A stretch of DNA of 64,000 bases from Neoarius graeffei (GCF_027579695.1 NC_083586.1:7750001-7814000); one strand, 5' to 3'. Positions 33,241 through 46,704 are shown, counted from the first letter of the stretch. Notes: generated by a model not told the origin, from the letters alone. Translations and numbers: made by a program.

Positions 33241-36200
33241 GCACCTAAGGACAAAAAACTAATTCGGCTCCCCAACTCGGCTCCCACCGAAGAGCCGGCT
33301 CCCGTCATTCACTTCAAAGAGCCGGCTCTTTGAACCGGATCATTCGCGACCGACACATCACTACATTGGTTACTGCTAGCAAAGTTAGCGACAACATGTC
33401 TGACTACGACGGTGAAATGTGTGCAGAGATTCAGCCACATCTTTGTTGCTACAGCCTGGATAGTTGCAAGTGCGCACCATTTTCACAAATATATTATTGT
33501 ATAGGTTATAGGTGGTGATAAATTTGTCGCTGTACTTGCTCTCAAATTAGCTTGCTAGCGCCGCTGATCTGAACTCCTAATCACTGCTAAACAATGGGAA
33601 AGGTGTTGATTCCTGCGCAGATGTCAACATGACAGCACGCAGTGATACCGAGGGAGAGAAAATGGTGCCAAGCGATTTCGAGGTCTGACTTTTTATTTGG
33701 CAACAGTTTTGTGATGCAAATATCACTCTTTTGAACACATACTGTTTTGAGACGAAAAACGTTTTACTTTCGTGACCCCAACAAACTTGCCGGACTACTT
33801 TCGTCTGGACTAAAACTGGACAAGAACTGGACTCACAGGATGCTGTCAGGGGTAAGTCAGTGTGTTTGCACGACACTGTTGATGGAGATGCCATACAGAT
33901 TCGTGTCAAAAATCCCAAACTATCCCTTTAAACACTTGGTGTGACTTACATATTAGCATTTCAGCTACAGGTCTGGATTTAATACCGGTTTTATTTCCTC
34001 TCCCACACCAATTTAGTTATGTGGCAAGTTGGTTTGAGAACACTTTTTCGCATATCCTCCAAACCATCTTTTTTACAGTGGTTCCGCCAGTGACAGCCAA
34101 CTTGGAGATCTGCAACGCAATTATAACAAAATTAGTGCTGTCAAAAATGTCGCGTTATTAACGCGTTAACTTGACTCAATTTTAACGGCGATAATTTTTT
34201 TATCGCGAGATTAACGCTCTGTGACATGATGCCACGCCCTGCACAGCCAGAGTCCTCTGCCCTCCCCCGAAGAGCCACGGTGCTCGGCTGGTTTCGTTTT
34301 CCCATCGGCGGCTCCAGCCCCACTTTGCAGTGGCTGTGACAAGACGTGTTATGCTCTGCAATAAATTAAAAAAAAAAAAAAAATATTGGTACAACCAGTG
34401 TTCGAACTATGCCGATATTTTCGGGGGTCCCTTTTTTCCCTTGGGGGGGTGCTTGCGCTTGTCTCAGAGCGCGGCTCTCCATCGCGCGCTCACTTCGGAT
34501 ATGCAAATGCTTCCCGTTACACACGATTGCTATGTCAATAAACATCATTTTGCCAATATTTTAGAGACCCCCCAACATTTCCCAAATCATGCTTTCAAGG
34601 GATCTCATGTCTGTTTCAGGGGATCTCGGATCCCCCGTGTACCCCCGTAGTTCGAACGGTGAGTAAGCCCATTCACTTTTTTATGCTGATAAGAGAATTA
34701 CAATGGTTTTTCATGTGACAAAAATGTGCGATTAAATTGTGATTAATCGCGAGTTAACTATGACAGTCGCGATATTAATCGCGATTAAATATTTTAAATC
34801 GCTTGACAGCACTAAACAAAATCAAACTCAACCAGTTACCATTAAGTGAATATCCGAATGATAAAGAGACTGGTCCCAGTGTTATCCAATTGCATGCTGG
34901 GATATTTTCAAATGCAAGCTTGACACAGTGTACACACACACACACACACACCTCTAACTTAAAACGGCCATTGACACAGTGTATACACACGGTTGTTAAA
35001 AATCCTGCGTATCACTACTCTATACTCTTTCCAGGGATGTGATTTGGGGCTGTTGAAATTATCTGAAAATTTCAGCTGGGGGTCTGGGGGCCGCAGGCCC
35101 CCAGCTGGTCCAGGGCAGCGCCCTGGTGGGGGGACAAAGGGGGGGGGCAAAGCCCCCCGAAGCTCCTGGGTTCTGGGGTTTTCTGACTTAAAAATTGTAC
35201 TAAAATGGCAAGCAAAAAACACACAAGGAAAAACTTGTCATGATTAACAAATTCAAGCCAATTTAATGGTCAACATGCAACTCTGAGCCCCTATAGTAAA
35301 TTCAATGATTCTTAACTGACAAAAAGCCAAAACATGAAACCTAAAAATGTCATTCTAAATTAAATCTGCATTAGAATAAATAGAAAATTGTATAAGGAAA
35401 AACAAAATTTATACTTTCAATTACTGTAGAAGTTGAACATACCTAAATGTGCCTTTTCAAACAAACATGATGCAACATAAGAATTCATCCACCATTATTT
35501 ATTAAACTCTATTGCTCCTGGTAGTCTCCCGGTTTGCTTCTTATGTAATGGCAACTTCTAATATTTGATTAAGTTACTGCACACCCCGTTTAGACAGGGT
35601 AACAGGATTGACACAAAAAAAATTAATCATGCATAGACTACTTACCAAAACTGAAATTAAGTAAATATTCTCAGATTCAGTTCATTCTGCCATCCATATA
35701 AAAGGTGAGAATATGTAGATCCTTGGCAACAAATAATTTCAATAATAGCTTTTGGGAGCATTTATTTTTGTTATGTGATTAATCACGGTAACAGAACTGA
35801 CACAAACCTCTGGGACAGGTACAAAAATTAACAAAACATCGAAAAAATCTCTTTTCTTAATGGCATTTTCAATTTGTGACATCATATGTCCATTGTGGTT
35901 TCCACAGTCTTGTCGTTGAACATGAAAAAGTTTCAATTCCACCTTTGTCTAACATTAAGAATCATGTCTGAAAAAAAAGTCTCTTTTGTGGGACAGCCAT
36001 TTTTGCTCATTTTCGACCCTAAAATTTGCTACAAAATACACATTTATGAACCAAAGTAGTCAAATTTTGAAATGCAAGGTAGAACTGATAATGTTTTATC
36101 ATACGAGACCATAAAAAGGTTTTAGAAATCTCAAAATGTAAACAAAACACGTCCGGACAAAAAAAAAAAAAAAGTTTTCTGTGAAATTGACTCCTATACA

Positions 36201-39071
36201 GAACTGTACAGTGTTCACTCACTTGAGGATTTTTCATATGCAAGAATAATCACTTTCACTAAACAACATTCACAAAAAAAATGTGTTTGTAATTAATTGG
36301 GATCCACTGTTTTTATCATTTCAACCGCGCATCAGACCCTCGGCCAATTGAAAATGTCTTTCATGCACTTTTCTCCCTCATGAGAATTTTGAAAAGTTGG
36401 CAAGTATGTATTATTTGCACTAACATTTTAATACTGAATAAACAAATCAAAATTGTGTATAGTTACCTTACATCCACGCTGTGGGAAAAGGTTTGAGCGA
36501 AAATTAAAACTAACTTCGAGTGAAAAAGGTGAAATAATCTGTGATGAAGTTGGCAGAGACTCTGAGATAAAGTGAGAGGAGGCGGGAGGGGTCAAGCATC
36601 ACTGCCGCCTCACAGACTCACTTTCCCGGGTTAAACTCCCAACACTCCCCCTCTCTCTAGCTTTTGTTTTGTTTTCACTGAGTAATCATTTTGATTTGTG
36701 AACTAGAGCCGTGATTTAAACTGCTGTTTCTTCGGACGTAACTAAAACAAACTGAAATTAAAACCGCCCCTTCTTTTCTCCTCAGAAGGTTTAGCCTCCG
36801 ATGCTAACCTTTTCACCACAGCTTTCATAGCGTGCGCATGCGCATCCAGGAAGCAACAGATGGCGCGAGGCCCCATTGCCACGGCAACCTTAGTCACCCC
36901 ACGAAAACATACCCAACTGTTGCACGTGCAGTGACACCATCACCACTCACAGGTTTATTATGGGGAAAGAAATGAGCTGGGTTGTTTTTCTCTTCTTCCC
37001 CATGTTTATTTACTTTAAAAACACACACACACACACACACACACACCAAACTGATGATCAGGTGCATCTTTACGCTCGATCACGGAGGCTGCCATCTTTC
37101 AACTCTTTGTTTGAAGCGAGCTTACGTACAGCTATCTAACAAGCGCGTTCATTGGTTGTTACAGAGCGATGGGCCAATCACGTACCTCGTTTCATCTCAA
37201 TGACGGAATTACTGAAAGTCGGAACGAATAGGATATGAATGCGGATTTTTGAGCGAAAACTTGGAAAAAAATTTTCAAATTTTGAGGTGAAAAAAGCGGA
37301 ATTCCGAGAATTCGCGGAAAAATCACATCCCTGTCTTTCTTTATGCAATGACAACAAAACATTTTCATACCATGTATTTCTTAAAATTTGAGTCATTGTC
37401 TAGCAGCTCATCGAAATCGTCAAGGTCCTGTGGTGAGGTTAAGGGAATTTTCTGGTCGTATTCTCGCCGTTGTTCTTCACCCCTCTCTACATCACGGTTT
37501 TGCAAAAGTTGTTGTGATCAACCTTGAGGTGCAGCTCCCCATGCTGCTCCAAAATCAATCTTTCGACAGCTGATGGGGAAGTGCAAAATACAAAAGTGCA
37601 ATATACCTTTAAAGTGGCATTCAGGGTAAAGTAACACTGACAGGGAGGAAAGAAAATATTTTCTATGCCCCTGTGGGTTAGTGATTGCATTTATGCATCA
37701 CGCATGAAATGGCAAAATGTTTGCAATTTCGTTGTGTGCGCTGTGAGCTGTGTCACAATGACAAAAATGGGACTTTCACTTCAAATCATACAGCATTCTG
37801 TGACCTTTAACAAGAATATTAAAACAGATTTGTTCTCAAAACTTACCAGTACAGGTAGCTGGAATCAGCTGGTAGGTTTGAGGAAGGCGGGTTTGGCCGG
37901 GGGATTTCAGTCAGGCAGGTTTGGGGATGCCGAGGGATTTCATTCAGGCAGGTTTGCTGTTGATCAGTGTGGTGCAGTGGTCCTTCAGCCTCCATATCAC
38001 TGAGGCAAGTTACTGTTGAGACTTGGGGATGTGAAGGGGTGGCAAATGTTAATGGTAAAGTTTTATAGTTAGGTTTTATAGTTTGTCTGAACAGAGGCTT
38101 GACGAAGAGGTTTTTGAATCCCATCTTTTGATCGGCTGTCAAAATGGTCTAACAAGTTTATGAAACAACAAATGAAGTTGCATTGGAAGCTGGCTTGTGG
38201 TCGCCACAGCATGGCTTTCTGTAGGATTTCTTGGGATGGAACCAGTTACAGGATTTCAATCACGTTTTGATGAGGCCACTGTAGAGGTCTATTTCTAAGG
38301 ACAGCCTAATGCTTGGAATCTATGAAAGATACTTACGTTTAGTGTAAAGTTGGCTCTTCTCTTGGTCTTGCAATATTCAAAGGTAAAGGGGGCGGTCTTC
38401 TTAGGTGTTCAGGATCATCCTCCTCCTCAGATAGTGATGATGATGACTCTCTGAGCTGTCTTGGTCTATACATTTACAAAAATTAGCACTTTCTTCACAT
38501 ACAAGTATTTGATATACAGACAATATCTCATCTCATCTCATTATCTCTAGCCGCTTTATCCTTCTACAGGGTCGCAGGCAAGCTGGAGCCTATCCCAGCT
38601 GACTACGGGCGAAAGGCGGGGTACACCCTGGACAAGTCGCCAGGTCATCACAGGGCTGACACATAGACATAGACAACCATTCACACCTACGGTCAATTTA
38701 GAGTCACCAGTTAACCTAACCTGCATGTCTTTGGACTGTGGGGGAAACCGGAGCACCCGGAGGAAACCCACGCGGACATGGGGAGAACATGCAAACTCCA
38801 CACAGAAAGGCCCTCGCCGGCCCCGGGGCTCGAACCCAGGACCTTCTTGCTGTGAGGCGACAGCGCTAACCACTACACCACCGTGCCGCCACAGACAATA
38901 TCTAATTTAATTTAAATCAAAGAAATGGGCTCACCCTTTACGTTCTCTAACTGGATTCTCCTGCATTTCAACATCTGTATTTAAGTCTGACGTGATGCAT
39001 GCTTTGTCCCACTTGGACTGGATAGTTTGAATGGAGTCTGTGAACAACATATCATTATAAGCCTATACCAG

Positions 39072-39106
<35 letters not shown>

Positions 39107-39493
39107 CTAGCATTTAACAAAATTACTGTCTCTGCCATCATCTTCTCAAGCATCACCTCTGACAAAAAGGCTTTTGTGACTGGATACACAATTCCACTGA
39201 GGTGCTGTTTACAGATATTTGAATATCTATAAAAATTGAACTTTATGCGGTTGAGTTTTAGCATTGAGATGTAACAGTCTTTTGGATGCTTTATTACCTG
39301 ATTCATACAGTACACGAGCGCGGAACTGCCGCCACCCTTTTGCTGGGTCTGGCATGACCCTCTTCTGAACTGCTCTTAGGATCTGAAATTGGTCCTTATA
39401 TGGCGGCCACCATGCCAGGCCACCTGAAAACCATTCCTTGGCCACCAGGCCGGTTTGGTTGTCGTCCTCAAACACAACAATCAAGTACATGCT
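31800..39493 (-). CDS. DUF4806-like spliced gene in the 18.1-kb element
   Basis: Exons (minus): 39298-39493 (MYLIVVFEDDNQTGLVAKEW ... AWWPPYKDQ ... RARVLYES), 38935-39037 (IQTIQSKWDKACITSDLNTD), 38337-38465 (acidic, SSSSLSEEEDDPEHLRRPPP), 37847-37999 (Pro/Thr-rich, TCLTEIPRPNPPSS), 37371-37569 (GEEQRREYDQKIPLTSPQDL, DDFDELLDND), and a probable last exon near 31800-31920 (VTESDVEKEVK then WLRLSGDRLDGCRRQW in the next frame). AG/GT borders and phases fit for exons 1-3. The WWPPYK N-terminus, LTSPQDL block and WLR...DR...R tail recall multicopy animal proteins with DUF4806. Function unknown; DNA or chromatin binding is only a guess. Damage: a stop at the end of exon 3, a likely frame change in the 37371-37569 exon, one in the last exon, and large insertions in introns. 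Confidence 0.5.
32130..33931. mobile_element. TTAA-flanked element with ~270-bp TIRs
   Basis: Ends AAGGATAGTTCGGGATTTTT (32134) and the complement of AAGGGATAGTTTGGGATTTT (33927), with TTAA at 32130-32133 and 33928-33931. The inverted repeats extend about 270 bp (to agggagagaaaa near 33650). TTAA points to piggyBac or Kolobok-type MITEs. A hAT MITE is inserted at 32458-33363. Confidence 0.75.
32458..33363. mobile_element. hAT MITE rich in GAGCCGGCTC motifs
   Basis: Termini TAGTGATGGGAAT and TAGTGATGTGTCG (complement at 33363). 8-bp duplication cattgttt / cattggtt (32450-32457, 33364-33371; one change). Gagccggctc-type palindromes crowd both ends (32480-32550, 33265-33335). Contains a (TC)n run at 33207-33239. 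906 bp, no ORF. Confidence 0.75.
34133..34814. mobile_element. hAT MITE with perfect 8-bp duplication
   Basis: Termini TAGTGCTGTCAA and complement. Duplication aacaaaat at 34125-34132 and 34815-34822. Subterminal copies of attaacgcg / gcgattaa motifs. An inner segment at about 34395-34665 with ends gttcgaacta / tagttcgaac may be another small insertion. Confidence 0.8.
34917..34990. repeat. Minisatellite block 2
   Basis: One and a half units of the cacacacctctaacttaaaacggccattgacacagtgt type seen at 30690-31530. Confidence 0.7.
35032..37333. mobile_element. Non-autonomous hAT-like element
   Basis: Inverted ends CAGGGATGTGATTT at 35032 and its exact complement ending 37333. Flanking 8 bp are only similar (ctctttcc / gtctttct, offset by one), so the duplication is imperfect. 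It lies in an intron of the DUF4806-like gene. 2.3 kb, no transposase seen. A proline/glycine-coding GC-rich hairpin (gggggccgcaggccccc) sits at 35085-35105 and a CA run at 37020-37047. Confidence 0.65.
38529..38890 (-). mobile_element. tRNA-derived fish SINE, copy 4
   Basis: Perfect 13-bp duplication acagacaatatct (38516-38528, 38891-38903). In an intron of the DUF4806-like gene. Confidence 0.85.
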
Positions 39494-39679
39494 GCACCTA
39501 CTAGGAAACAGGACAGTAAAATGGTGGTAGTCCATTCACGGATATATCGCTAGTGTGTATACACGTTGCATCATACTTTGCTAATTCTTAGATGGCATAT
39601 ATTTGCCTATTGTTTCTTTTTACTGTGAGGGTTATTACACCGCAGGCCGTCTCATGCTACACTGTTTCATGGAATTACT

Positions 39680-39845
39680 GACAAACAGTACACACAGACA
39701 CACAATCCTCTAACCTAAATGGCCATGGACACATACATAGTGTACACACTCACACAGACCTCTAACTTAAATGGCCATTCACATATACAGTGCACACACA
39801 CAGGCCTTGAACGGCCACTAACACAGACAGTACACGCACACACCG
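39680..39845. repeat. Minisatellite block 3
   Basis: About three units of cctctaacttaaatggccat-gacacatacagtgtacacac. Confidence 0.75.
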
Positions 39846-42717
39846 TCTCCACTGTCCCAGCTACTGCCATCAGAATCAACCTCCTCCATCTCCATAGAGA
39901 TGTCCTCGTCAGAGAAGCCATCCTCCAATTCACAAACATCAACAGGAATGTCAGGGACGACATCTGCTATTTCTTCATCCTCAGCAATGCTGCTAGAAGC
40001 CAATCTACAATGAATGGACGCCAGTTGCTAATTAACGCGTGCCTTGGATTTTCGCTTCAGTGTCCAGTACGAGAGTGAACCTGCCATACTAGATAGATAA
40101 GCAAGACAAAGAAAACAAAAAAAGCACAAGCTCATCAATTGTATTTTAACAGTGATGAGGAAAATACCAATAATAGATAAAGGCCTTTCATGAGCCAGTT
40201 GGATATAGAGGGGATTAGAGATGACCAATTATTTGGCCCCATATTTTTGCCTTTGTCTAAATAATTTCATGAATTTGCTCATAACTAAATCACTATGCAC
40301 ATTAGTTTACAGAAATGTCAGTAAGACTTACAGGGTCACTGGCTATACAGTGCAGATGATCAGCCAGTATGTGTTGTTTGCTCTGACTGTACCTGCCCCA
40401 AAGGCTACGATCAGACAAAATACAGGTGTAATAAGTATTAAGTAGGCCTGTGTCCTGTTCCTTACAATGAGAAGTACAATATGCTGAAAATCTAGTGTCA
40501 CCTGGATATATTGTTACACTTTAGGCCTCTGCAGGCAAAAGCCTACCATTTACAAGCATGTGTCACTATATGGCACCATATTAACCATAAGGTACACTGT
40601 TGGTTTACGATGTATTGTTTTGGGATGGCGTGTGAATGTTAAGTTTTTAATCGAGTTATTTATCGAAAATACTCTGAATTTCATGAAAAAAAAAAAATCC
40701 AAATTCAAGATGGACACCACCCTGTGAGATCACAATATGCAAATCCCAACATAAACTTTGGGTCATCCTCAATATTTTTCTCATTTACAGTTTACTCTCT
40801 CTGTTATCACTTTCAAGGCACAGCCTTTTGAAATTTAGATGCCAACATTCAGCATTTTTTTGAAATACCTGCCACCTAAAAGGTTAAGGCTCACCAAAAA
40901 CCCTGTCTCAAGCCTGCAATGATTTTGGTAACCGTGACCCAGCTGTAATTACACTTAAGCCTTCAGAGTTATTGTATTCCTCACAAGCAGCCGTGGTTGA
41001 AACGGTCCCAGACAGGTGCTACATTTAGTCCTGTTACAATTGACACATCCATTATGGTAAAGAGTCCCTTCTACATTTGTCATTTTAAAAACCACATTAT
41101 TTAAAATTACCTTGTTTCCCTGGACATCAGGTCAATGCTTGTGGTACGATACACTGTTTAGGGACAAAAAAAGGAAAGTTATGAGAATAAAGAAAACATC
41201 ACTTTACATTAAATATAAGAAACATCTTGGGAGACAATGCTGCTGTACATACAGACAGAAGTAGTTTTATATTTAAGTTATTGCTTTTTGGAAATTGGCA
41301 CAAACCTTCTGACTGAATTACGCTTTAATTGTTGTCATTACTAGCAGTATCTGAAAAACTAGGCCAAATAGTAGGTAGTTTAGGGACAAAAAGGTTTAGG
41401 GACAAAAAAGGCAAAGTCATTACTATCAGTATCTGAAAAAGTAAATATTTATTGGTGCATTTATACCATGGCACATTTCACCCTCCACAGATAACAGCAT
41501 CCTGTGATATAATATTACCATATTGCATAACATGAAACGACAATAAAATCAAACATTGTTCAATCGACCAATTTGGGCATGCGCACACGTTTGAAAGTAG
41601 ACTAAAGCCCACTGCACACTACGTCCGGTAATACTGCTGATAGAACTAAGGGAAATCATTCATTGTCTATAGAGATCCGCAATCTGTATGTGATTTGGGT
41701 CAGAACAGATAGAACGGTGTGGAAGAAATTCCGCATCCGAGGCTCTCCGAATGAGTTAAAAAAGAAATTGAACTCCTCCGAAAAATCCTGCATGGTACAG
41801 TGGTGTTGCTATGGTGATGATAAACAAATGTCATGTTTCCCGCCGAAGGTAACAATGCAGTTAAGAAATATAACATTTTAAAATGTTATAAACTATACAA
41901 CACGGCGATAATTTCCAAACGTGATACATATTAATAATACAAACCAAAACATGTACAAAAGAAACAAACCATTACTGGTATGATGAAAACAAGTCACTAC
42001 CAAACACGGCGCCAATTTCTACACATGAGCAGTATTAATAACACACACACCAATAAAGTGAAACGAAGTGTTGTTAGTATGAAAATACATAAGTTTGGTA
42101 ATCTACTCTGCCTGCCATGTTTCAATCCGGCCACAGACCATGGAGCAACCTGCTCGGACTAGACTTCCCGCCTTGTGGTGGATACCTTAGCTATCAACAA
42201 ACTTAAGGCACGTTTACAAACGTTTCCCAACAGAAAATAGCTGACTACTGCGTTAAGTTGCAGTGTAAAAGTATAAAGTACTGATTTACTATCCATGTCA
42301 TGTTAACCGACTGCTTATGGGAATAATTTTCCAGACGGAAATTAGCTAGATAGCTAACTGAACTAGCCATAGACTGTATTGTATACAGTTGTTGGAACTA
42401 GCCCTTTAACGAGGCTGGGCAAACATTAACGTTTTAACGTATTGCACACCGACTCATAACTACCAGCATACTACTACAATTCTAAGTTTATTAATGCTAC
42501 CTCCTTTCATTTAAACACCAAAGTGACTTACCTGAAAAGAAAAAGAAAAAGGTTGGCTGAGTACGCTGCTCTCACTCAGTCAAATGCACTGAAGGCTGCT
42601 GGCTGCCAACCGCTTAAGACCCGAAGAAGATCTCGCACATGCGTGCTGACACACAGAGGTAGAGAAGATGCATGGGGTATTCCAAGTTTAGAGGATGCGC
42701 ACACGTTTAGGAATATG
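39846..42717. other. Non-coding; one possible acidic exon
   Basis: A minus frame at 39846-40003 (EDEEIADVVPDIPVDVCELE, DEDISMEMEEVDSDGSS) is strongly acidic, like N-terminal exons of some transposases, but it has no ATG and borders the minisatellite. The rest shows no recognisable gene. Confidence 0.3.
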
Positions 42718-42721
42718 TTCT

Positions 42722-45200
42722 GGGTCATTCCATGTCAATTCACACACCCTCCCCAGTGACACCTCTTCAATTTGCCTGATATTTATTTTATTAGTGCCTT
42801 ATGATGTCAAAAGAAAGAATCCAAAATTTTAGCTTCCTAGCTGGAACGGTTTTTGAATTTTGGCCCTTCAAAGTTTGGGTGCCACGCCCACTTTTGGGGT
42901 CCAGGAATTGTACACTTAATTTGCAAGCATTTTTGGAGGCCCATATCTTTTGTTCTAAGGGGAATATAAACCTGTAAATTGCTATATCTATGTATTCTGG
43001 CCATGTCTATCAGATTCTGCACCTAAAAATAGCACAAGTTTACTAACTTTAGAGATATTAATCCCTTAAAAGTGGATTTTTTTAATGACAATTTTTTTTT
43101 TGGACATTTCAGGGGTCCATATCTTGGAAAGTTTGTGTTGATAGGGTTTAAACTGATTTATCATCATATTTGGGAACTCTACTGTGTACTTTGAGAGTTT
43201 CAGGGCACTCAGAGGTTTGGTGGGGGTACAGGAGGGCCCCAAATATGGCTTCGGGACAAAATTACCATTTGGTACGTCCTACTTCAGGCCATTAGTTGGC
43301 CATGTGGGCACATGGTGACTGGAATGAGCCTTTAACCCTATCAACAGACACCTTTTATCAAACTTTTAAGCCAATAAAAACTTTGATTATCCAACTCCTT
43401 CAATATAAAATAAGCTTTTGTATATGGTACTATTTTTGCATATTTTCTGAAAAATCCTAAGTCCGGAAAGTAGGTCAACTGTTGTTTTGACTGCCTGTTC
43501 ATGTTTAAGGTAGTAAAAGCACACCCATATAGTGATTTTAATCTATGGGAAGATTATTTATACCCAATACCCCATTAGTTATATTGACAATTACAAGGGA
43601 TAAACCCTTTCCCGGCTGTTTCACGATGCTGTTTTTTTTTTTTTTTTTTACATTTGACACCTTTCCCTGTATCCAACCAAACTCTGACCACGATACACTT
43701 AATAGTTAAATGCATCTTTCAAACAGGAAAGGGAAAGATGCAAACAAGGGGATGATCCCAAGAAAAACATCCTGGTTGCTTTACTACATTTGTTCTGACA
43801 TCCGATCTGGAAGTTAAACCTAGACTCATCAGGTTTTTTTTTTCAAGAAAAGGGGAAGGGGCCCCTAGCCACTCATGTGGGGAAAATTAGCATATCAATT
43901 AGTACTGTATTTCCCCTTTTTACTAATTGATATGCTAATTTTCCCCACATGAGTGGCTAGGAATGAATCTAGTCCTGGTCCATATATTCTGAACCTTGTA
44001 GCACCTAGTGGGTTACATTTGCATGGGTATCAAAATGCATTCCCCTTTTCTTGAAAAAAAAAACCTGATGAGTCTAGGTTTAACTTCCAGATCGGATGTC
44101 AGAACAAATGTAGTAAAGCAACCAGGATGTTTTTCTTGGGATCATCCCCTTGTTTGCATCTTTCCCTTTCCTGTTTGAAAGATGCATTTAACTATTAAGT
44201 GTATCGTGGTCAGAGTTTGGTTGGATACAGGGAAAGGTGTCAAATGTAAAAAAAAAAAAAAAAAAAAAAAAAAACAGCATCGTGAAACAGCCGGGAAAGG
44301 GTTTATCCCTTGTAATTGTCAATATAACTAATGGGGTATTGGGTATAAATAATCTTCCCATAGATTAAAATCACTATATGGGTGTGCTTTTACTACCTTA
44401 AACATGAACAGGCAGTCAAAACAACAGTTGACCTACTTTCCGGACTTAGGATTTTTCAGAAAATATGCAAAAATAGTACCATATACAAAAGCTTAGTTTA
44501 TATTGAAGGAGTTGGATAATCAAAGTTTTTATTGGCTTAAAAGTTTGATAAAAGGTGTCTGTTGATAGGGTTAAAGGCTCATTCCAGTCACCATGTGCCC
44601 ACATGGCCAACTAATGGCCTGAAGTAGGACGTACCAAATGGTAATTTTGTCCCGAAGCCATATTTGGGGCCCTCCTGTACCCCCACCAAACCTCTGAGTG
44701 CCCTGAAACTCTCAAAGTACACAGTAGAGTTCCCAAATATGATGATAAATCAGTTTAAACCCTATCAACACAAAAACTTTCCAAGATATGGACCCCTGAA
44801 ATGTCCAAAAAAAAATTGTCATTAAAAAAAAAAAATCCACTTTTAAGGGGTTAATATCTCTAAAGTTAGTAAACTTGTGCTATTTTTAGGTGCAGAATCA
44901 GATAGACAGGGCCAGAATACATAGATATAGTAATTTACAGGTCTATATTCCCCTTAGAACAAAAGATATGGGCCTCCAAAAATGCTTGCAAATTAAGTGT
45001 ACAATTCCCAGACCCCAAAAGTGGGCGTGGCACCCAAACTTTGAAGGGCCATAACTCAAAAAACGTTCGAGCTAGGAAGTTAAAATTTTGGATTCTTTCA
45101 TTTGACATCATAAGGCACTAAGAAAATTAAAATAAGGCAAATTGAAGCGGTGTCACTGGGGAGGTTTTGGGCATTTGTGTGAATTGACATGGAATGACCC
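42722..45200. mobile_element. Giant 2.48-kb palindrome (foldback element)
   Basis: Begins GGGTCATTCCATGTCAATTC and ends with its complement. Arms of about 1.2 kb mirror each other nearly throughout; the centre is near 43905-43925. The right arm has an extra segment of about 80 bp (43961-44041) next to the centre. Flanked by ttct (42718-42721, 45201-45204). No coding capacity. Confidence 0.85.
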
Positions 45201-45204
45201 TTCT

Positions 45205-46690
45205 CTCGTTGTCGATTAGGGACCGGGAACATATGTAAATAAATAGGTTAGTCATTTGATACCCATGCAAATGTAACCCACTAGGTGCTACAAGGTTCAG
45301 AATATATGGACCAGGACTAGATTCATAGTGGGAGGGTTGGGGGGGAAGAAAAAAAAAAAAAAAAAGACACACAATAGGTAAATGGAGCCACGAGGTATGT
45401 TTAAGATAAATTTACTGTACCAAAATAATATATAAAATAAAATTCAGTGCAATAAATCACTTGGTACTCAATATTCCACAGTATTCACAATCTTTCAACA
45501 AAAAATAAAACTAACTAACTAACTAACTTAAAAAAAAAAAAAAAAAAAGTGTCCATATGGAGTGTAATGTTCCGTTAATGTCCTTGTCGATATCTGTCAG
45601 CGCGCTCAAGTCAAAAGTGTTTGTCAAGTCAGGAGGATATCAAAAAGTCAGGTATGCGGTGGTCCTACCACACTGATACATACTGTAAGTGAAAGCGAAG
45701 AAGGGATGTGGTGTCCTCTTCGGCCTTGGTTCCTCACTCCTCCAATTAAGGAGAGATCTCACTGGGGGCTCGCCATCTCCCATTAACAGGGGAAATCTAG
45801 ATCCAGTTCTAATGATTCTCAAAAACCCAGCCTGTATGAAGACAGGACTGTTATTTATATGACATCACCAACTTCTCTCTTATGGCCATAGTATATAAAT
45901 CAACACATTACTGTAACACAATAATGATTAAATGAATTAATCTTTCTTAACTGTACAGTTATTTTCCCCAATGTAAGTATTTCCCACATTTTACACAATT
46001 TAATCAACCTTTTTACACATAAATTTAATCAATCATGAATTTTAGCTGTTCAACCATGAATTGTGTTTAACTTAGTTGTAAATGAACATATTCATCAGTT
46101 TCATCATACCATATAACCACACACAGTATCAAAATAAACATTATACCTTACTTCTTTTAAGTTATCAGAGCAAGAATATGCAGTTTTAACTCTTAAAGTT
46201 AACAGAAACAGTGAACAGTAATAATAAGCCAAGTTCAAGTATTCATGGAGCAAAGACACGTTTTTCTGCCACCTCTCGTATCAACTCACTGTGTGGCTAA
46301 TACAGTTAGCATGCGCTAGCGCTAATTAACTCGGCAACTCACCAAGACGACGCTGCCAAAAGTAGGACTACTCCTAGCTCACGGATCCCCGTACACCTCC
46401 GATGTCTCAGGTAAGCATTTTCTAATGGATAGTCAGTGTTAATAACCGCTATTATAACTCTCTCTCTGTATTTCTCATCCGCTCCGGTCACTGCTGCTTT
46501 GACCCGCCATGCAACTCACTTGACTTCTGAGTGAAGAGGGTGGGACTTATTCCCTCTTGACCAATCATATGTCCACTCTATGAAATGCGACAATTAAGGA
46601 TTGTGTGTGTGTGTGTGTGTGTAAAGTAACTGATTGACAGACTGATTAACAAATGAAATTAAATTAATAAGGAAACTATAGTAAAATAAA
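45205..46690. other. Non-coding right part of the 18.1-kb element
   Basis: A tracts at 45350-45366 and 45531-45548, (AACT)n at 45512-45530. GT microsatellite at 46602-46621. 45255-45326 is an inverted copy of 43961-44041. No gene recognised. Confidence 0.4.
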
Positions 46691-46704
46691 ATATAACTGG
46701 ACCC

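Noticed and set aside
34959-35222. Proline-rich ORFs on both strands
   Set aside because: Caused by the GC-rich inverted sequence at the start of the hAT-like element at 35032.
42523-42759. 78-residue basic ORF
   Set aside because: Runs into the palindrome end and has no splice or family support.
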